A stretch of DNA of 19,279 nucleotides, from positions 1 to 19,279 of the forward strand of contig JAEZGB010000044.1 in NCBI GenBank assembly GCA_023437485.1, in the 5' to 3' direction. Shown here in pieces: positions 1-8,800 of the stretch. The first letter of the stretch is position 1, and each line of letters starts with the position of its first letter. Source of the DNA: Bacteroidota bacterium (GTDB lineage Bacteria; Bacteroidota; Bacteroidia; Flavobacteriales; Flavobacteriaceae). The notes beneath the pieces were generated by a model. It was given only the letters and a program-made list of their open reading frames with translations, ran no database searches and was not told the origin of the DNA. Made by a program: the position numbers and the translations under genes.

Positions 1-1
1 A

Positions 2-226
2 CAATCAGGCGCGTGGGACATCACCCGCGAAATTATCGAGCCTGCCAAGATTCAGTCAATCACCGTCAGGCAGCTGTTTTGGCACCGGGCGCTGGATATT
101 GCGAGCCTCACCCTGCATACGGCCGGCGGCGATATCACCTTCAGCCTGGGGAAATATTCAACACTTGCGCAGTATGTCAACCTATGGCTTTATGAAATTG
201 AAGGCGGCAACCGCGACTGGGGTTAA
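2..226 (+). CDS. 3' end of a bacterial PH-domain (bPH2, YdbS/YdbT-like) protein
   Basis: This frame is open from the window edge to the TAA at 224-226, so the gene is partial and its start lies upstream. The 74 visible residues read like the C-terminal half of a bacterial PH domain (DUF304/bPH2). They contain the typical pattern PAKIQSITVRQ, then a basic/aromatic stretch (LFWHR), then LTLHTAGGDI, and finish with a helix ending in LYEIEGG. Family members are usually membrane proteins with one or more PH domains near the inner membrane face, and their exact role is mostly unknown. An overlapping frame at 13-195 has an ATG but its translation is compositionally unlike a protein. The gene is co-directional with menA, with 45 bp between them, so it may be upstream in the same transcript or simply a neighbour. 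The fold assignment rests on pattern recognition only. Confidence 0.72.
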   Translation, partial: QSGAWDITREIIEPAKIQSITVRQLFWHRALDIASLTLHTAGGDITFSLGKYSTLAQYVNLWLYEIEGGNRDWG

Positions 227-271
227 CGGTGTGCAACATTTTCGTATTTTTATCTACCAAACAAAATTTTT

Positions 272-1231
272 ATGAGGCATTGGATCGACGCCGCAAGGCT
301 CCGTACCTTACCGTTATCGGTTTCCGGAATCATTGTGGGCAGTGTTTACGCGCTGGCTAACCCTACGCGGGATGTACTGACCCCCACGCAGGTTTTTAAC
401 TGGCGGATCTTTGCCTTTGCGCTATTGACAACATTGGGGCTTCAAATCCTTTCCAATTTTGCCAACGATTACGGCGATGGTATCCGCGGAACCGATAACG
501 ATGACCGGGTCGGGCCAAAGCGCGCCATCCAAAGCGGCGTGATCTCGGCCGCGGCGATGAAACGCGCCATGGTGATCACTGCGCTGCTAACGCTTGTTTG
601 CGCGGGCCTGTTGATTTATTTTGCCTTCCGCGACACCAATCTTGGTTATTCTCTTTTCTTTTTCGTGTTGGGATTGCTGGCCATTGCTTCGGCCATTCGG
701 TATACGGTGGGCAATACCGCCTACGGGTACAGGGGTTATGGCGATATGTTCGTCTTTGTGTTCTTTGGCCTGGTTTCCACCCTTGGGGTCAATTTCCTGC
801 ATTCCAAGCAAGTGGACATGCAGTTGGCGCTGCCCGCGGCGGCTATTGGCTTGCTCAGCACCGGGGTATTGAACCTGAACAACATGCGCGACGAGGCATC
901 TGACCGCAAAGCCGGCAAAAATACCCTGGTGGTCAAGATGGGGGGCGCGGCGGCACGCGCCTATCACTATTTCCTTGTAATCGGAGCGATGGTGCTCATC
1001 CTGATCTTTGCGATGATCTATAACGAAGTGGGGTTCAAGTTTGACCAGTACATTTTTCTTGCCGCCTATTTTCCACTTTTGGGCCACCTGATCCGGGTGT
1101 CAAAAATTCGCGATCCACGGCAACTGGATCCCGAATTGCGCCGGCTCGCGATTGCAACATTCCTGCTGTCGGTGTTGCTTTCGCTGGCGCTGATTTTCTT
1201 TATTTCAGACTTGATCGTAAACAATTCATAA
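272..1231 (+). CDS. menA: 1,4-dihydroxy-2-naphthoate polyprenyltransferase MenA
   Basis: MenA attaches the polyprenyl chain to 1,4-dihydroxy-2-naphthoate in the cytoplasmic membrane, giving demethylmenaquinone. The 319-residue product has the expected length and about eight to nine hydrophobic segments. Both UbiA-superfamily polar motifs are present: the first is NFANDYGDGIRGTD at residues 62-75 (N65, D66, D69, D75), followed by KRAIQSG. The second is NLNNMRDEASDRKAGKNTL at 201-219 (N204, D207, D211). The N-terminal pattern WIDAARLRTLPLSVSGI is also typical of MenA rather than UbiA. The ATG at 272 follows an A/T-rich leader without an obvious Shine-Dalgarno site, as is usual in Bacteroidota. 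Its TAA shares one base with the ATG of the next gene (TAATG at 1229-1233), so translation of the two is probably coupled. The menC gene two places downstream supports the assignment. Confidence 0.95.
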   Translation: MRHWIDAARLRTLPLSVSGIIVGSVYALANPTRDVLTPTQVFNWRIFAFALLTTLGLQILSNFANDYGDGIRGTDNDDRVGPKRAIQSGVISAAAMKRAMVITALLTLVCAGLLIYFAFRDTNLGYSLFFFVLGLLAIASAIRYTVGNTAYGYRGYGDMFVFVFFGLVSTLGVNFLHSKQVDMQLALPAAAIGLLSTGVLNLNNMRDEASDRKAGKNTLVVKMGGAAARAYHYFLVIGAMVLILIFAMIYNEVGFKFDQYIFLAAYFPLLGHLIRVSKIRDPRQLDPELRRLAIATFLLSVLLSLALIFFISDLIVNNS

Positions 1232-1908
1232 TGAAAATAACTTATTACGGGCACGCCTCTCTGGGAATTGAGGTTGCCGGAAAACACATTATCGTCGATC
1301 CGTTCATCACCGCCAATCCGGCTGCCTCGCATATTGAGGTCAAATCCCTTCCCGCCGATTATATCCTGGTTACCCACGCCCACAATGACCACACCTTTGA
1401 TGTGGAGACCATTGCGCGCCAAACCGGGGCAACCATTGTTTCAAATGCCGAAATCGCCGGGATCTATGCCAATCATGGGTTCAAGACCCATCCCATGAAC
1501 CACGGCGGTAAGTGGAAATTTGATTTCGGCTCGGTGCGTTACGTCAACGCAATCCATTCGAGTTCCTTCGGCGACGGAAGCTACGGTGGGAATCCCGGAG
1601 GGTTCGTCATTGAAAGCGAGCACAAAAACATTTACATTGCAGGTGACACGGCCCTTACCATGGACATGAAGCTCATTCCAATGCGTACCAAGTTGGACCT
1701 TGCCATTTTGCCGGTGGGCGACAATTTTACAATGGATGTTGAAGATGCCATCATCGCCTCGGACTTTTTGGAATGCGATAAAATCCTGGGCTATCATTAC
1801 GATACTTTCGGCTTTATCAAAATTGATCATGAAGCCTCGATCCGGAAGTTTTTTGATAAAGGCAAAGACTTGATGTTGTTAAAGATAGGTGAGTCCATCG
1901 AATTATAA
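1231..1908 (+). CDS. UPF0173 family metal-dependent hydrolase in the menaquinone operon
   Basis: This is a 225-residue metallo-beta-lactamase-fold hydrolase of the UPF0173 (YtkL-like) type, close to the usual family length. It starts MKITYYGHASLGIE and carries the metal motif THAHNDH at 48-54. Further expected ligands are H109 (in AIHSSS), D139 (in AGDTAL) and H189 (in GYHYDTF), so the dinuclear metal site looks intact. There is no signal peptide, so it should be cytoplasmic. The family has no settled substrate. Its start codon overlaps the menA stop, and menC follows after 9 bp in the same frame, so it is embedded in a menaquinone operon. The inference, not shown by the sequence, is that it acts on a menaquinone intermediate such as a CoA thioester. 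General housekeeping hydrolysis is the alternative. Confidence 0.9.
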   Translation: MKITYYGHASLGIEVAGKHIIVDPFITANPAASHIEVKSLPADYILVTHAHNDHTFDVETIARQTGATIVSNAEIAGIYANHGFKTHPMNHGGKWKFDFGSVRYVNAIHSSSFGDGSYGGNPGGFVIESEHKNIYIAGDTALTMDMKLIPMRTKLDLAILPVGDNFTMDVEDAIIASDFLECDKILGYHYDTFGFIKIDHEASIRKFFDKGKDLMLLKIGESIEL

Positions 1909-1917
1909 AGTTTAAAT

Positions 1918-2949
1918 TTGAAAGCGGAATCTTTTGGGCATATCCTGAAATTCAAACGTCCTGCAGGAACCTCGCGCGGGATATTAAAGGTCAAGGAAAG
2001 TTGGTTTATAGTCCTGCGCCAGGGGGACCGTCTTGGTATTGGCGAATGCGGATTGCTCCGTGGCCTGAGCCGGGATGACCGCCCGGGCTATGAGGCCATG
2101 GTGGAGTGGGCCTGCCGCAATATTGATTTGGGGCCACAGCAGCTGGACGAGGCACTGGTAGACTGGCCCTCCATCCGGTTTGGCGTTGAGATGGCTTTCC
2201 GTTCGTTTTCATCGACAGATCCAATGATCTTATTCCCGTCTGAATTTACAACCGGCAAGAAAGGAATCCCGATCAATGGCCTTATCTGGATGGGCGATCC
2301 GGATTTTATTCGCGAGCAGATTGCCGCCCGTATTTCGGAGGGTTTCCACTGCCTGAAGATGAAGGTGGGGGCGTTGGATTTTGATTCCGAAGTTGAAATC
2401 CTGAGTCAAATCAGGCGTAATTTCTCAGCCCACGAATTGGAAATCCGCCTGGATGCAAACGGCGGTTTTGATCCAGAATCAGCTTTAAATAAATTAGAGC
2501 AACTATCTGGTTTTGAAATTCATAGTATTGAACAGCCCATAACCGTTGAGCAACATGACAAGATGGCAGAATTGGTAAAATCGTCGCCAATTCCCATTGC
2601 ATTGGACGAAGAGTTAATAGGAGTGACTTCAGACGACGCACAACGGAAATTGCTTGAAAGGATCCAGCCTCATTATATTATTTTAAAGCCGAGTCTGCTG
2701 GGAGGTTTTGCCGCGTCGAGCCAATGGATCGACCTCGCCGGTGCGCACGGGATCGGATGGTGGGTTACTTCGGCCCTGGAATCATCGGTAGGGCTCAACG
2801 CGATCGCGCAATGGACTTTTGGATTGAATTCAAACTTGCCACAGGGTTTGGGCACAGGTTCACTTTATACCAATAATTTCGCTTCGCCCTTGGGGGTCAA
2901 CGGCGGAAATTTGTGGTACGGCACTTCCCCATGGGAGGTCCCGGTCTAA
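1918..2949 (+). CDS. menC: o-succinylbenzoate synthase MenC
   Basis: MenC dehydrates SHCHC to o-succinylbenzoate in menaquinone synthesis. It is an enolase-superfamily protein of 343 residues. The catalytic set is visible: the KMK pair K147/K149 on the second barrel strand, metal ligands D179 (RLDANGGF), E205 (SIEQP) and D230 (ALDEEL), and the second base K257 (ILKPSLLGG). The N-terminal capping domain contains the usual GIGECGLLRGLS loop near 40-51. The start is a TTG at 1918. No ATG lies in frame nearby: the frame is closed by the hydrolase TAA at 1906-1908, and the next in-frame ATG would delete the capping domain. There is no Shine-Dalgarno site, only an A/T-rich spacer. The 3' end overlaps the convergent SRPBCC gene by 4 bp. 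OSBS enzymes can be confused with N-acylamino acid racemases, but the men neighbours decide the call. Confidence 0.92.
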   Translation: MKAESFGHILKFKRPAGTSRGILKVKESWFIVLRQGDRLGIGECGLLRGLSRDDRPGYEAMVEWACRNIDLGPQQLDEALVDWPSIRFGVEMAFRSFSSTDPMILFPSEFTTGKKGIPINGLIWMGDPDFIREQIAARISEGFHCLKMKVGALDFDSEVEILSQIRRNFSAHELEIRLDANGGFDPESALNKLEQLSGFEIHSIEQPITVEQHDKMAELVKSSPIPIALDEELIGVTSDDAQRKLLERIQPHYIILKPSLLGGFAASSQWIDLAGAHGIGWWVTSALESSVGLNAIAQWTFGLNSNLPQGLGTGSLYTNNFASPLGVNGGNLWYGTSPWEVPV

Positions 2950-3383
2950 TTTTCTGAAAGCTCCTTGAGCCGTTCCAGGCCTTTCGGAAAAGATTTGTCA
3001 AAATGATCTGCGTGGTCCTCGGTCATGTCTATTTCCACTTCTACCAGGGTTTTGTTGCCTTTTTCATGCAACCTGTATGTTTCCATGGCCCCGGTCCAGG
3101 CGCGGGTTTCATCGTCAATCGGAAGTTCCACCCCGTCGCGGAGCATCCCGATGTGCCGGAAAGCCATAATCCGGTTTTGCTGATTTTGCTCCACAGTGCT
3201 GTACATTCCTTCACCGCCTGGTGTCAAAAAATGCGCGCGGCCGCCCTGGACAAAATCTGATTTGATGCTCGATCCTTCGCAAAACACGCCGGTCCAGTCG
3301 CTGTAGGTATCAGTTCCCCAGAGCATTTCCCATACTTTTGACGCAGGGGCATCAATCTCGATCCGATAATTCTTTGTGATCAT
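2946..3383 (-). CDS. SRPBCC (START/Bet v1-like) domain protein
   Basis: This small cytoplasmic protein of 145 residues has the SRPBCC fold typical of polyketide cyclase, AHSA1-like and ligand-binding proteins. It begins MITKNYRIEIDAPASKVWEML, the common first strand and helix of the fold. It continues with WTGVFCEGSS and ends in a long C-terminal helix, FDKSFPKGLERLKELSEN. The reading frame stays open upstream to 3731, but that extension is antisense to nothing coding and lies inside the kinase gene; it looks non-biological. The ATG at 3383 is 10 bp after the kinase stop codon and is the sensible start. It is the last gene of the two-kinase cluster. No catalytic residues can be named, and a ligand or a link to the kinases is only a guess. 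Confidence 0.85.
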   Translation of the reverse strand: MITKNYRIEIDAPASKVWEMLWGTDTYSDWTGVFCEGSSIKSDFVQGGRAHFLTPGGEGMYSTVEQNQQNRIMAFRHIGMLRDGVELPIDDETRAWTGAMETYRLHEKGNKTLVEVEIDMTEDHADHFDKSFPKGLERLKELSEN

Positions 3384-3393
3384 ATCTTTAATT

Positions 3394-4377
3394 TTAAAGA
3401 GTTCTGTCAGGAATATAGATGTCAAACGTGGCGCCCTTGTTTGGTTCGCCAGTCGCCATAATGAATCCATCGTGATTTTCAACAATTTTTCGTACAATCG
3501 CAAGCCCGATTCCCGTTCCGCTGTATTTTTCGCGGGTATGCAGCCTTTGAAAAACTTCAAATATCTTGCTCGCAAATTCAGGAGGGAAGCCGATTCCATT
3601 GTCCGAAAACCGAATGTGCGTATACAGGGTTTCAGGGTCGGAATCCTGCAGGCCAAACGATGCCCCGGTTCCTGTCTGGCTGCTGATGTAAATATGCGGA
3701 AGTTTTTCGGGCCGCGAAAATTTGAGCGCATTGCCGATCAGGTTGTGCAACAGTTGCCTGAATTGAAAAGGGATGATGGTTACCTGCCCAAGTTCGCCGG
3801 TCTCAATCATGGCCTTGTAAACCTGCAGGTCTTCAGCGAGTTCTTCCGAAATCTCGGCGATCAGGTCTGAAAGGTGAACCCGCTCAAAATGCCGGTCCTG
3901 AACATTGGTGCGCGAGTAAGTCAGCAAATCGTCAATCAGGATCTGCATTCGCCTGGCCGCGTTCATGATCCGCTCAAAATAAATTCCTGTGCGGTCGCTC
4001 AGTACGTTTTGATCTTCGTCGATGATTCTCGAGGCAAAAGTCTGAATCTTCCGCAGTGGTTCCTGCAAATCATGGCTTGAAATATACGCAAACGATTCGA
4101 GCTCGCGGTTCATCTCTATTAATTTGGCGTTGTTTTCGGTAAGCTGGCGCTCGCGAGCTTTCTCCGCGGTGATATCCTGCAGCGTGCCGATGAGGTATTC
4201 CTGCCCGTCAGAAGCGGTGATCCTGTCGGTATTGCCCCTGAGCGAGATTACCTCTCCGCCGTGCCGGATGATGCGAAAATCACTGTCCCAGGGTCTGCCC
4301 CTGAAAAAGTAATCCTCGGCTTCGTCTTTAACATATTGGCGATCATCGGGATGAACAAATTCCAGGAATTTTTCCAT
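3394..4377 (-). CDS. Histidine kinase core, 3' part of a frameshifted PAS sensor kinase
   Basis: This is the C-terminal part of the kinase gene that starts at 5798. It opens within a PAS_3 domain (MEKFLEFVHPDDRQYV), followed by a short coiled linker. The DHp helix has the phospho-acceptor H102 in SSHDLQEPLRKIQTF. The HATPase domain has the N box HNLIGNALKF (211-220), DNGIGF (259-264) and GTGIGLAI (287-294), and it ends GATFDIYIP. The region is a complete, uninterrupted kinase core. In this frame the codons just before the ATG read RLLGSEPDSFQPS, exactly the missing middle of the PAS domain, and a TGA lies at 4426-4428. The ATG at 4377 is therefore probably an internal methionine of a longer protein, not a real start. 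The core is a close paralogue of the C-terminal core of the 1504-residue kinase encoded next door. If the frameshift is real, a truncated soluble kinase could still be made. Confidence 0.85.
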   Translation of the reverse strand: MEKFLEFVHPDDRQYVKDEAEDYFFRGRPWDSDFRIIRHGGEVISLRGNTDRITASDGQEYLIGTLQDITAEKARERQLTENNAKLIEMNRELESFAYISSHDLQEPLRKIQTFASRIIDEDQNVLSDRTGIYFERIMNAARRMQILIDDLLTYSRTNVQDRHFERVHLSDLIAEISEELAEDLQVYKAMIETGELGQVTIIPFQFRQLLHNLIGNALKFSRPEKLPHIYISSQTGTGASFGLQDSDPETLYTHIRFSDNGIGFPPEFASKIFEVFQRLHTREKYSGTGIGLAIVRKIVENHDGFIMATGEPNKGATFDIYIPDRTL

Positions 4378-5798
4378 CGAAGGTTGGAAACTGTCCGGTT
4401 CGGAGCCCAGAAGCCGGTATAGGTTTCAGAATAGGAAAGCTCGCCGCTCCTGAGATTATACCTGAAACTCCCGAATTTTCCGGCCCGCTCGGCATGCCTG
4501 AAGGTTTCGTTAAGCTGTGAGACCAGGAATGTGCGTTCCTGGATCGTTTCTTCGAGTGAGTGCGAAAGGTTCCGGAACTTGCGTTCACTGGCTTCAAGGT
4601 CGCGGCGGTTGGTCACCTGCTGAGTCACGTCAATCGCGGTATGGTGAATCCCGTACACTTTGCCGTCCTGGTCGCGCAAGGCCTTGAAAGCGTAATTAAA
4701 ATAAGATTTTTTAGGTTTTCCGTCAATCATCAGGTAAGCCTCCTGCTCATGCCCGACAAAATCTTTTCCTGTCAGGAATACCTGTTCCAATTCATCGGGA
4801 AACTGCTGGTTGGCCATTTCGGGCAACGCCTCCCGGAATTCCTTGCCCTGGACGGATTTATCTTTTCCCCAATACCCCAACATCAGGCCATTGATGTATT
4901 GGATCACAAGGTTGGGCCCGGTGTAAAGCGCGGTTGCGATGGGGGCTTCCTCAATAAGGGTCCGGTACCGTTGCTGTTTTTCCCGCAACCGCCGGATGGC
5001 CTGGACTTTATCGGATACATTATGCGCGTAGATCAATACCCCGGAAGCTTCTTTATGGCCGGGCTCAAAAAAAGGCTGGCAGCGAATATGGAAGTATTTC
5101 GTTTCAGGATTTCCTTCAGTAGTCTGGATGGGCGCCTGTTTGTCTTCAAATGTTTTCCCGCTTTCAAGGACTTGCCGAAGGATGGGGGCCAGGCCGTAGG
5201 TTTCACGGCCGGCAAGTGCGTCAAGCAGCGGCATTCCCACGATATCGTCACCTGCCCGCAACAACCTGAGCATGGTGCGGTTGGCCAAGCCGATGACAAG
5301 GTCTTTCCCAGAGACGATTCCGATGGCCTGGGGTGCGTTGATAAACAGGTCAAACGCCTGCCCAAAACCACGGATCTGTTTTTCCCGACGACCTTCCAGT
5401 ACCTCAAGGGTGATGTCCTGCGCGGCATGGATGATTCCGGCCAATTTGCCTTCGGGTGAAAAATACGGCCGGTTAGAAATGCGCCAATACCGTTTGCAGT
5501 AGCCGTCTCTGGGTGTCCCGATATCAAAGCGCTGTACAGGAAGTTCGTGCGGAAGGCCGGTAGCAATGACCGCTCGCAAAGATTCCAAAAGCATTAAATG
5601 AGGCCGGCCGGGCATTTCCTGGTTCTCGGGAAAAGGTTCCAGCAATGGCCTTCCAATTAGCTGGTTTGGAGTTGAGTTTCCGAGGGCCGCAAAATCATTG
5701 GTGCAGGCCATGACGATAAATTGAGGGTCATCCGTGCCAAGCAGGGCCATGACCCCAGGCATGACTGAAAATGCCGATTGAAATTCGGTTTCACTCAT
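4248..5798 (-). CDS. Multi-PAS sensor region, 5' part of a frameshifted PAS sensor kinase
   Basis: This frame encodes the N-terminal sensory part of the kinase whose core lies at 3394-4377. Residues 1 to about 460 look real. They hold three PAS domains, at roughly 1-135 (starting SETEFQSAFSVMPGVMALL), 150-270 and 280-395, each ending in a typical DIT/DVT-like strand. A coiled stretch (LEASERKFRNLSHSLEET) follows, then the start of a fourth PAS domain (FGSFRYNLRSGELSYSETY). After ETY the frame goes wrong: the last 55 or so residues are unlike a PAS domain. Shifting frame by one base at 4417-4421 restores YRLLGSEPDSFQPSMEKF. An expected TATTAC appears as TATAC, which fits loss of one base. Repaired, the gene would run 5798-3394 and give about 801 residues. 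No membrane segment is seen. It starts 33 bp after the stop of the large hybrid kinase, as in an operon. Confidence 0.85.
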   Translation of the reverse strand: MSETEFQSAFSVMPGVMALLGTDDPQFIVMACTNDFAALGNSTPNQLIGRPLLEPFPENQEMPGRPHLMLLESLRAVIATGLPHELPVQRFDIGTPRDGYCKRYWRISNRPYFSPEGKLAGIIHAAQDITLEVLEGRREKQIRGFGQAFDLFINAPQAIGIVSGKDLVIGLANRTMLRLLRAGDDIVGMPLLDALAGRETYGLAPILRQVLESGKTFEDKQAPIQTTEGNPETKYFHIRCQPFFEPGHKEASGVLIYAHNVSDKVQAIRRLREKQQRYRTLIEEAPIATALYTGPNLVIQYINGLMLGYWGKDKSVQGKEFREALPEMANQQFPDELEQVFLTGKDFVGHEQEAYLMIDGKPKKSYFNYAFKALRDQDGKVYGIHHTAIDVTQQVTNRRDLEASERKFRNLSHSLEETIQERTFLVSQLNETFRHAERAGKFGSFRYNLRSGELSYSETYTGFWAPNRTVSNLRWKNSWNLFIPMIANMLKTKPRITFSGADPGTVIFASSGTAER

Positions 5799-5831
5799 AA
5801 ACCTAAAACTACAAAAAATTACTTACTTCGG

Positions 5832-8800
5832 CTATGCGGGAAGGTAAATATCAAAGGTTGCGCCTGCGCCCGGCCTTCCCGTAGCTGAAATGTGGCCGTT
5901 GTGATTGTCAATGATTTTCTTGACGATGGCCAGTCCGATCCCCGTTCCGCTGTATTTGTCGCGGCCGTGCAGCCTTTGGAAAACCTGAAAGATTTTTTCG
6001 CCGTATTCAGGTTCAAACCCGATCCCGTTGTCCGAAATTTGCAGGTGTGTGTACCGTTTTCCCACTATCAGTTTTGGATGAATATCCGTATTTCCGTCTA
6101 TTACCTCACTGCTTACCGTGATCCTGGCCGGCACGCCCTCGCGCGCGAACTTCAACGAATTTACAAACAGGTTGTGCAATAATTGCCTGAACTGAAAGGG
6201 GATAATCATGGCACTTCCTAATTTTTCAGATTCGATTTTTGCCTCCCGTGCCAGGATTTCCTCTCCAAATTCCTCGCGAATTTCATCAAGTACCGCGTTC
6301 AGGTCAGCACGTTCGATTTTGCGGTCCTCGTTTGTGGTCCGGGAATAGGCGAGCAGGTCTTCGATCAGGGTTTGCATCCTGAAGGCCGCATCCTGCATTC
6401 GCTGGAAATACGATCGCCCCGTTTCGGAAAGCGATTCGAATTCCCGATCCATGATGCGCGAGGCGAAAGTTTGGATTTTCCGCAGCGGCTCCTGCAAATC
6501 GTGACTTGAAATGTAGGCAAACGATTCCAGTTCCCGGTTCATTTTTTCCAGGTCTTCATTCTTGCTGCTCAGTTCATTGGTCCGGGCTTCGACCAATTGC
6601 TTCAGCTCTTGGGCAAAGGTGCGTTCATGGTGGATATCGGCAAACGCGCCTACCCAACGGGTAATATCGCCGCCGGATTCAAGCACGGGCTCACCGATAA
6701 GTGCATGCCACCGGTAAGAACCCTGTGAATCCCTGAGCCGTGCGTCAACACGCATGTTTTTTCCGGTTTCAAGGCTGCGGTCCCAGGCCTTGGTCAGGGC
6801 TTCCATATCGGCTGGGTGCACAAATTCAGCCAGCGAATCCAGTCCCGCACGTGGGCTTCCGGTATAGTGTTTCCATCGAGCCGAAATAAATTCCTGTTTT
6901 CCATCAGGCCCGGTTACCCATACCAGGTGCGGAAGTTTTTCGGCCAGCATTCGGAAGCGGCTTTCACTTTCCCTGATGGCATCGGCGGCGGCTTTTTGGT
7001 CGTGGATTTCAGTCGCGACCCCTAGATAGCCAAGAAATGCGCCGTCAGGTGAGAACCTCGGATTGCTCTTGAACATGTGCCACCGGTATTCGCCGTCATA
7101 TCTTTTGAGGCGGACGGCGTCGAGAATATAGGAAATCCGGGTCTGGTGGGCCTGCCTGTAGATGACTTCCACTTTTGCAATATCGTCCGGGTGCACCACC
7201 GTGTGCCAGCCCTGGCCCATCGACTGTTGTTCATTCAGGCCGGTAAACTGCATCCACATCTGGTTGAGATAGGTAATGTTGGCGCTGCCCTGCGAATCGG
7301 TCATGAAAACAATCATGGGCGACTGGTCGGCAATGGTCCTGAATCGCTCTTCTGATTCGCACAAAGCTTCTTCATGGACCTTACGACGGCTAATATCCTG
7401 TGTAATCCCTGAAAAACGAGCTGGATGCCCCTCGGAATCAAAGGTTACCCTGCCCATAGCCCGGATCCACCGGGTTCCGCCGTTTTTCAAAAGTACGCGG
7501 TACTCGTTTTCATACTCGCCGTTGTTAAACCCGGAAAGAGCTTTTTGAACAATCTCACTGGCCCTTGAGATATCTTCGGGATGGACAAGTGAGGCGAAAG
7601 TTTCAAAGTTCAGAGATCCGTGCGGATACTCAAAAAATTCGCAGGTCTTTGCCGACCAAACCAGTTTGTCGCTTTGCGGATAATAGTCAAAAGTTCCCAT
7701 TTGGCCCGCGTCAAGGGCCACCGATAACCTGTTCTGGCTTTCCTCAATGGCTTTGCGAGCCAATACCGATTCGGTAATATCATCAGCCACGGTCATAATT
7801 CCCACCACATTTCCCGATTCATCGGTCAGGGGCTCGTAAATTACCTTGACAAAGATGTCAGTCAATACCCCGCCGCGCATCAATTGGACGATGGTTTCGG
7901 GCTGGACCACTCGTTTGCCGGTCTGCAACACCTGGTCCAGAATTTTGTCAAAACCCTGTCCCGCAAGTTCCGGCAAGGCCTCGATCAGCGGCCTGTACAT
8001 AACTTCTTCGGCAGTTTTATCCCACAGTTCAAGCATTTTGGGATTGGCCAGTTCAACTATGTGTTTAGGTCCTCTAAAAATATTTATAGCGGCCGGAGCC
8101 TGGTTAAAAAGGTTCCTTATTTGCCGCTCTGAATTCGACCTTGCGTGGGCGACCTTTAGCTGTGCCTGGATCCGGGCGACCAGTTCCCTTGATGAAAACG
8201 GTTTTACCAAATAGTCGTCGGCACCGGTTTCGATGCCTGTGATTCGCGCTTCCTCACCCGCCCGGGCCGACAACAGGATGACCGGAATCGTGGCATAACG
8301 CTCGGAATCTCGGACGCGGCCCAAAAGTTCAATTCCATCCATAACCGGCATCATGATATCGCTCAGGATAAGGTCAGGCAGACGAAGTTCCAGCTTCTCG
8401 AGGGCATCGTGGCCATTTGGAGCCGTCACTACATTAAAATACCTGCTTAGGATGGATTCGATATGGTCCCGCATATCCTGGTTGTCGTCAACAACCAAAA
8501 CGGTGCGCGTGGCACCTGGGTTGTCACGTGAAGCATTTTCAGGAGTTTCCAAAAATGTTTCGGCCTCGGTAATATATATTTCGCTTATAGCGGCAAGTTC
8601 GTCCACCGAATCTGAAACCTGGTCGGCGGGCAAATGTGCCGAACCAAGCGGAATGCTCACGGTAAAAGTTGAGCCCGCGCCTTCCGTACTTTGGACCTCG
8701 ATTGACCCGCCGTGCATCCGTACCAGTTCCCGTATCATGGACAGGCCAATTCCAGATCCTTCGAAAGTACGGCCCCCGGCGCCCTGGACGCGGTGAAACC

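Noticed and set aside
13..195. Open + strand frame with an ATG at the left edge
   Set aside because: Its translation (rich in H, R, C, Y) is unlike a protein, while frame 2 over the same bases gives a clear bacterial PH-domain C-terminus.
3384..3731. N-terminal extension of the SRPBCC frame up to 3731
   Set aside because: It lies entirely inside the kinase gene in another frame and its translation has no SRPBCC features; the fold begins exactly at the ATG at 3383.
4560..5459. Long + strand open frame (299 codons) inside the PAS kinase
   Set aside because: It is antisense to a clear multi-PAS coding region and its translation shows no domain or typical composition.
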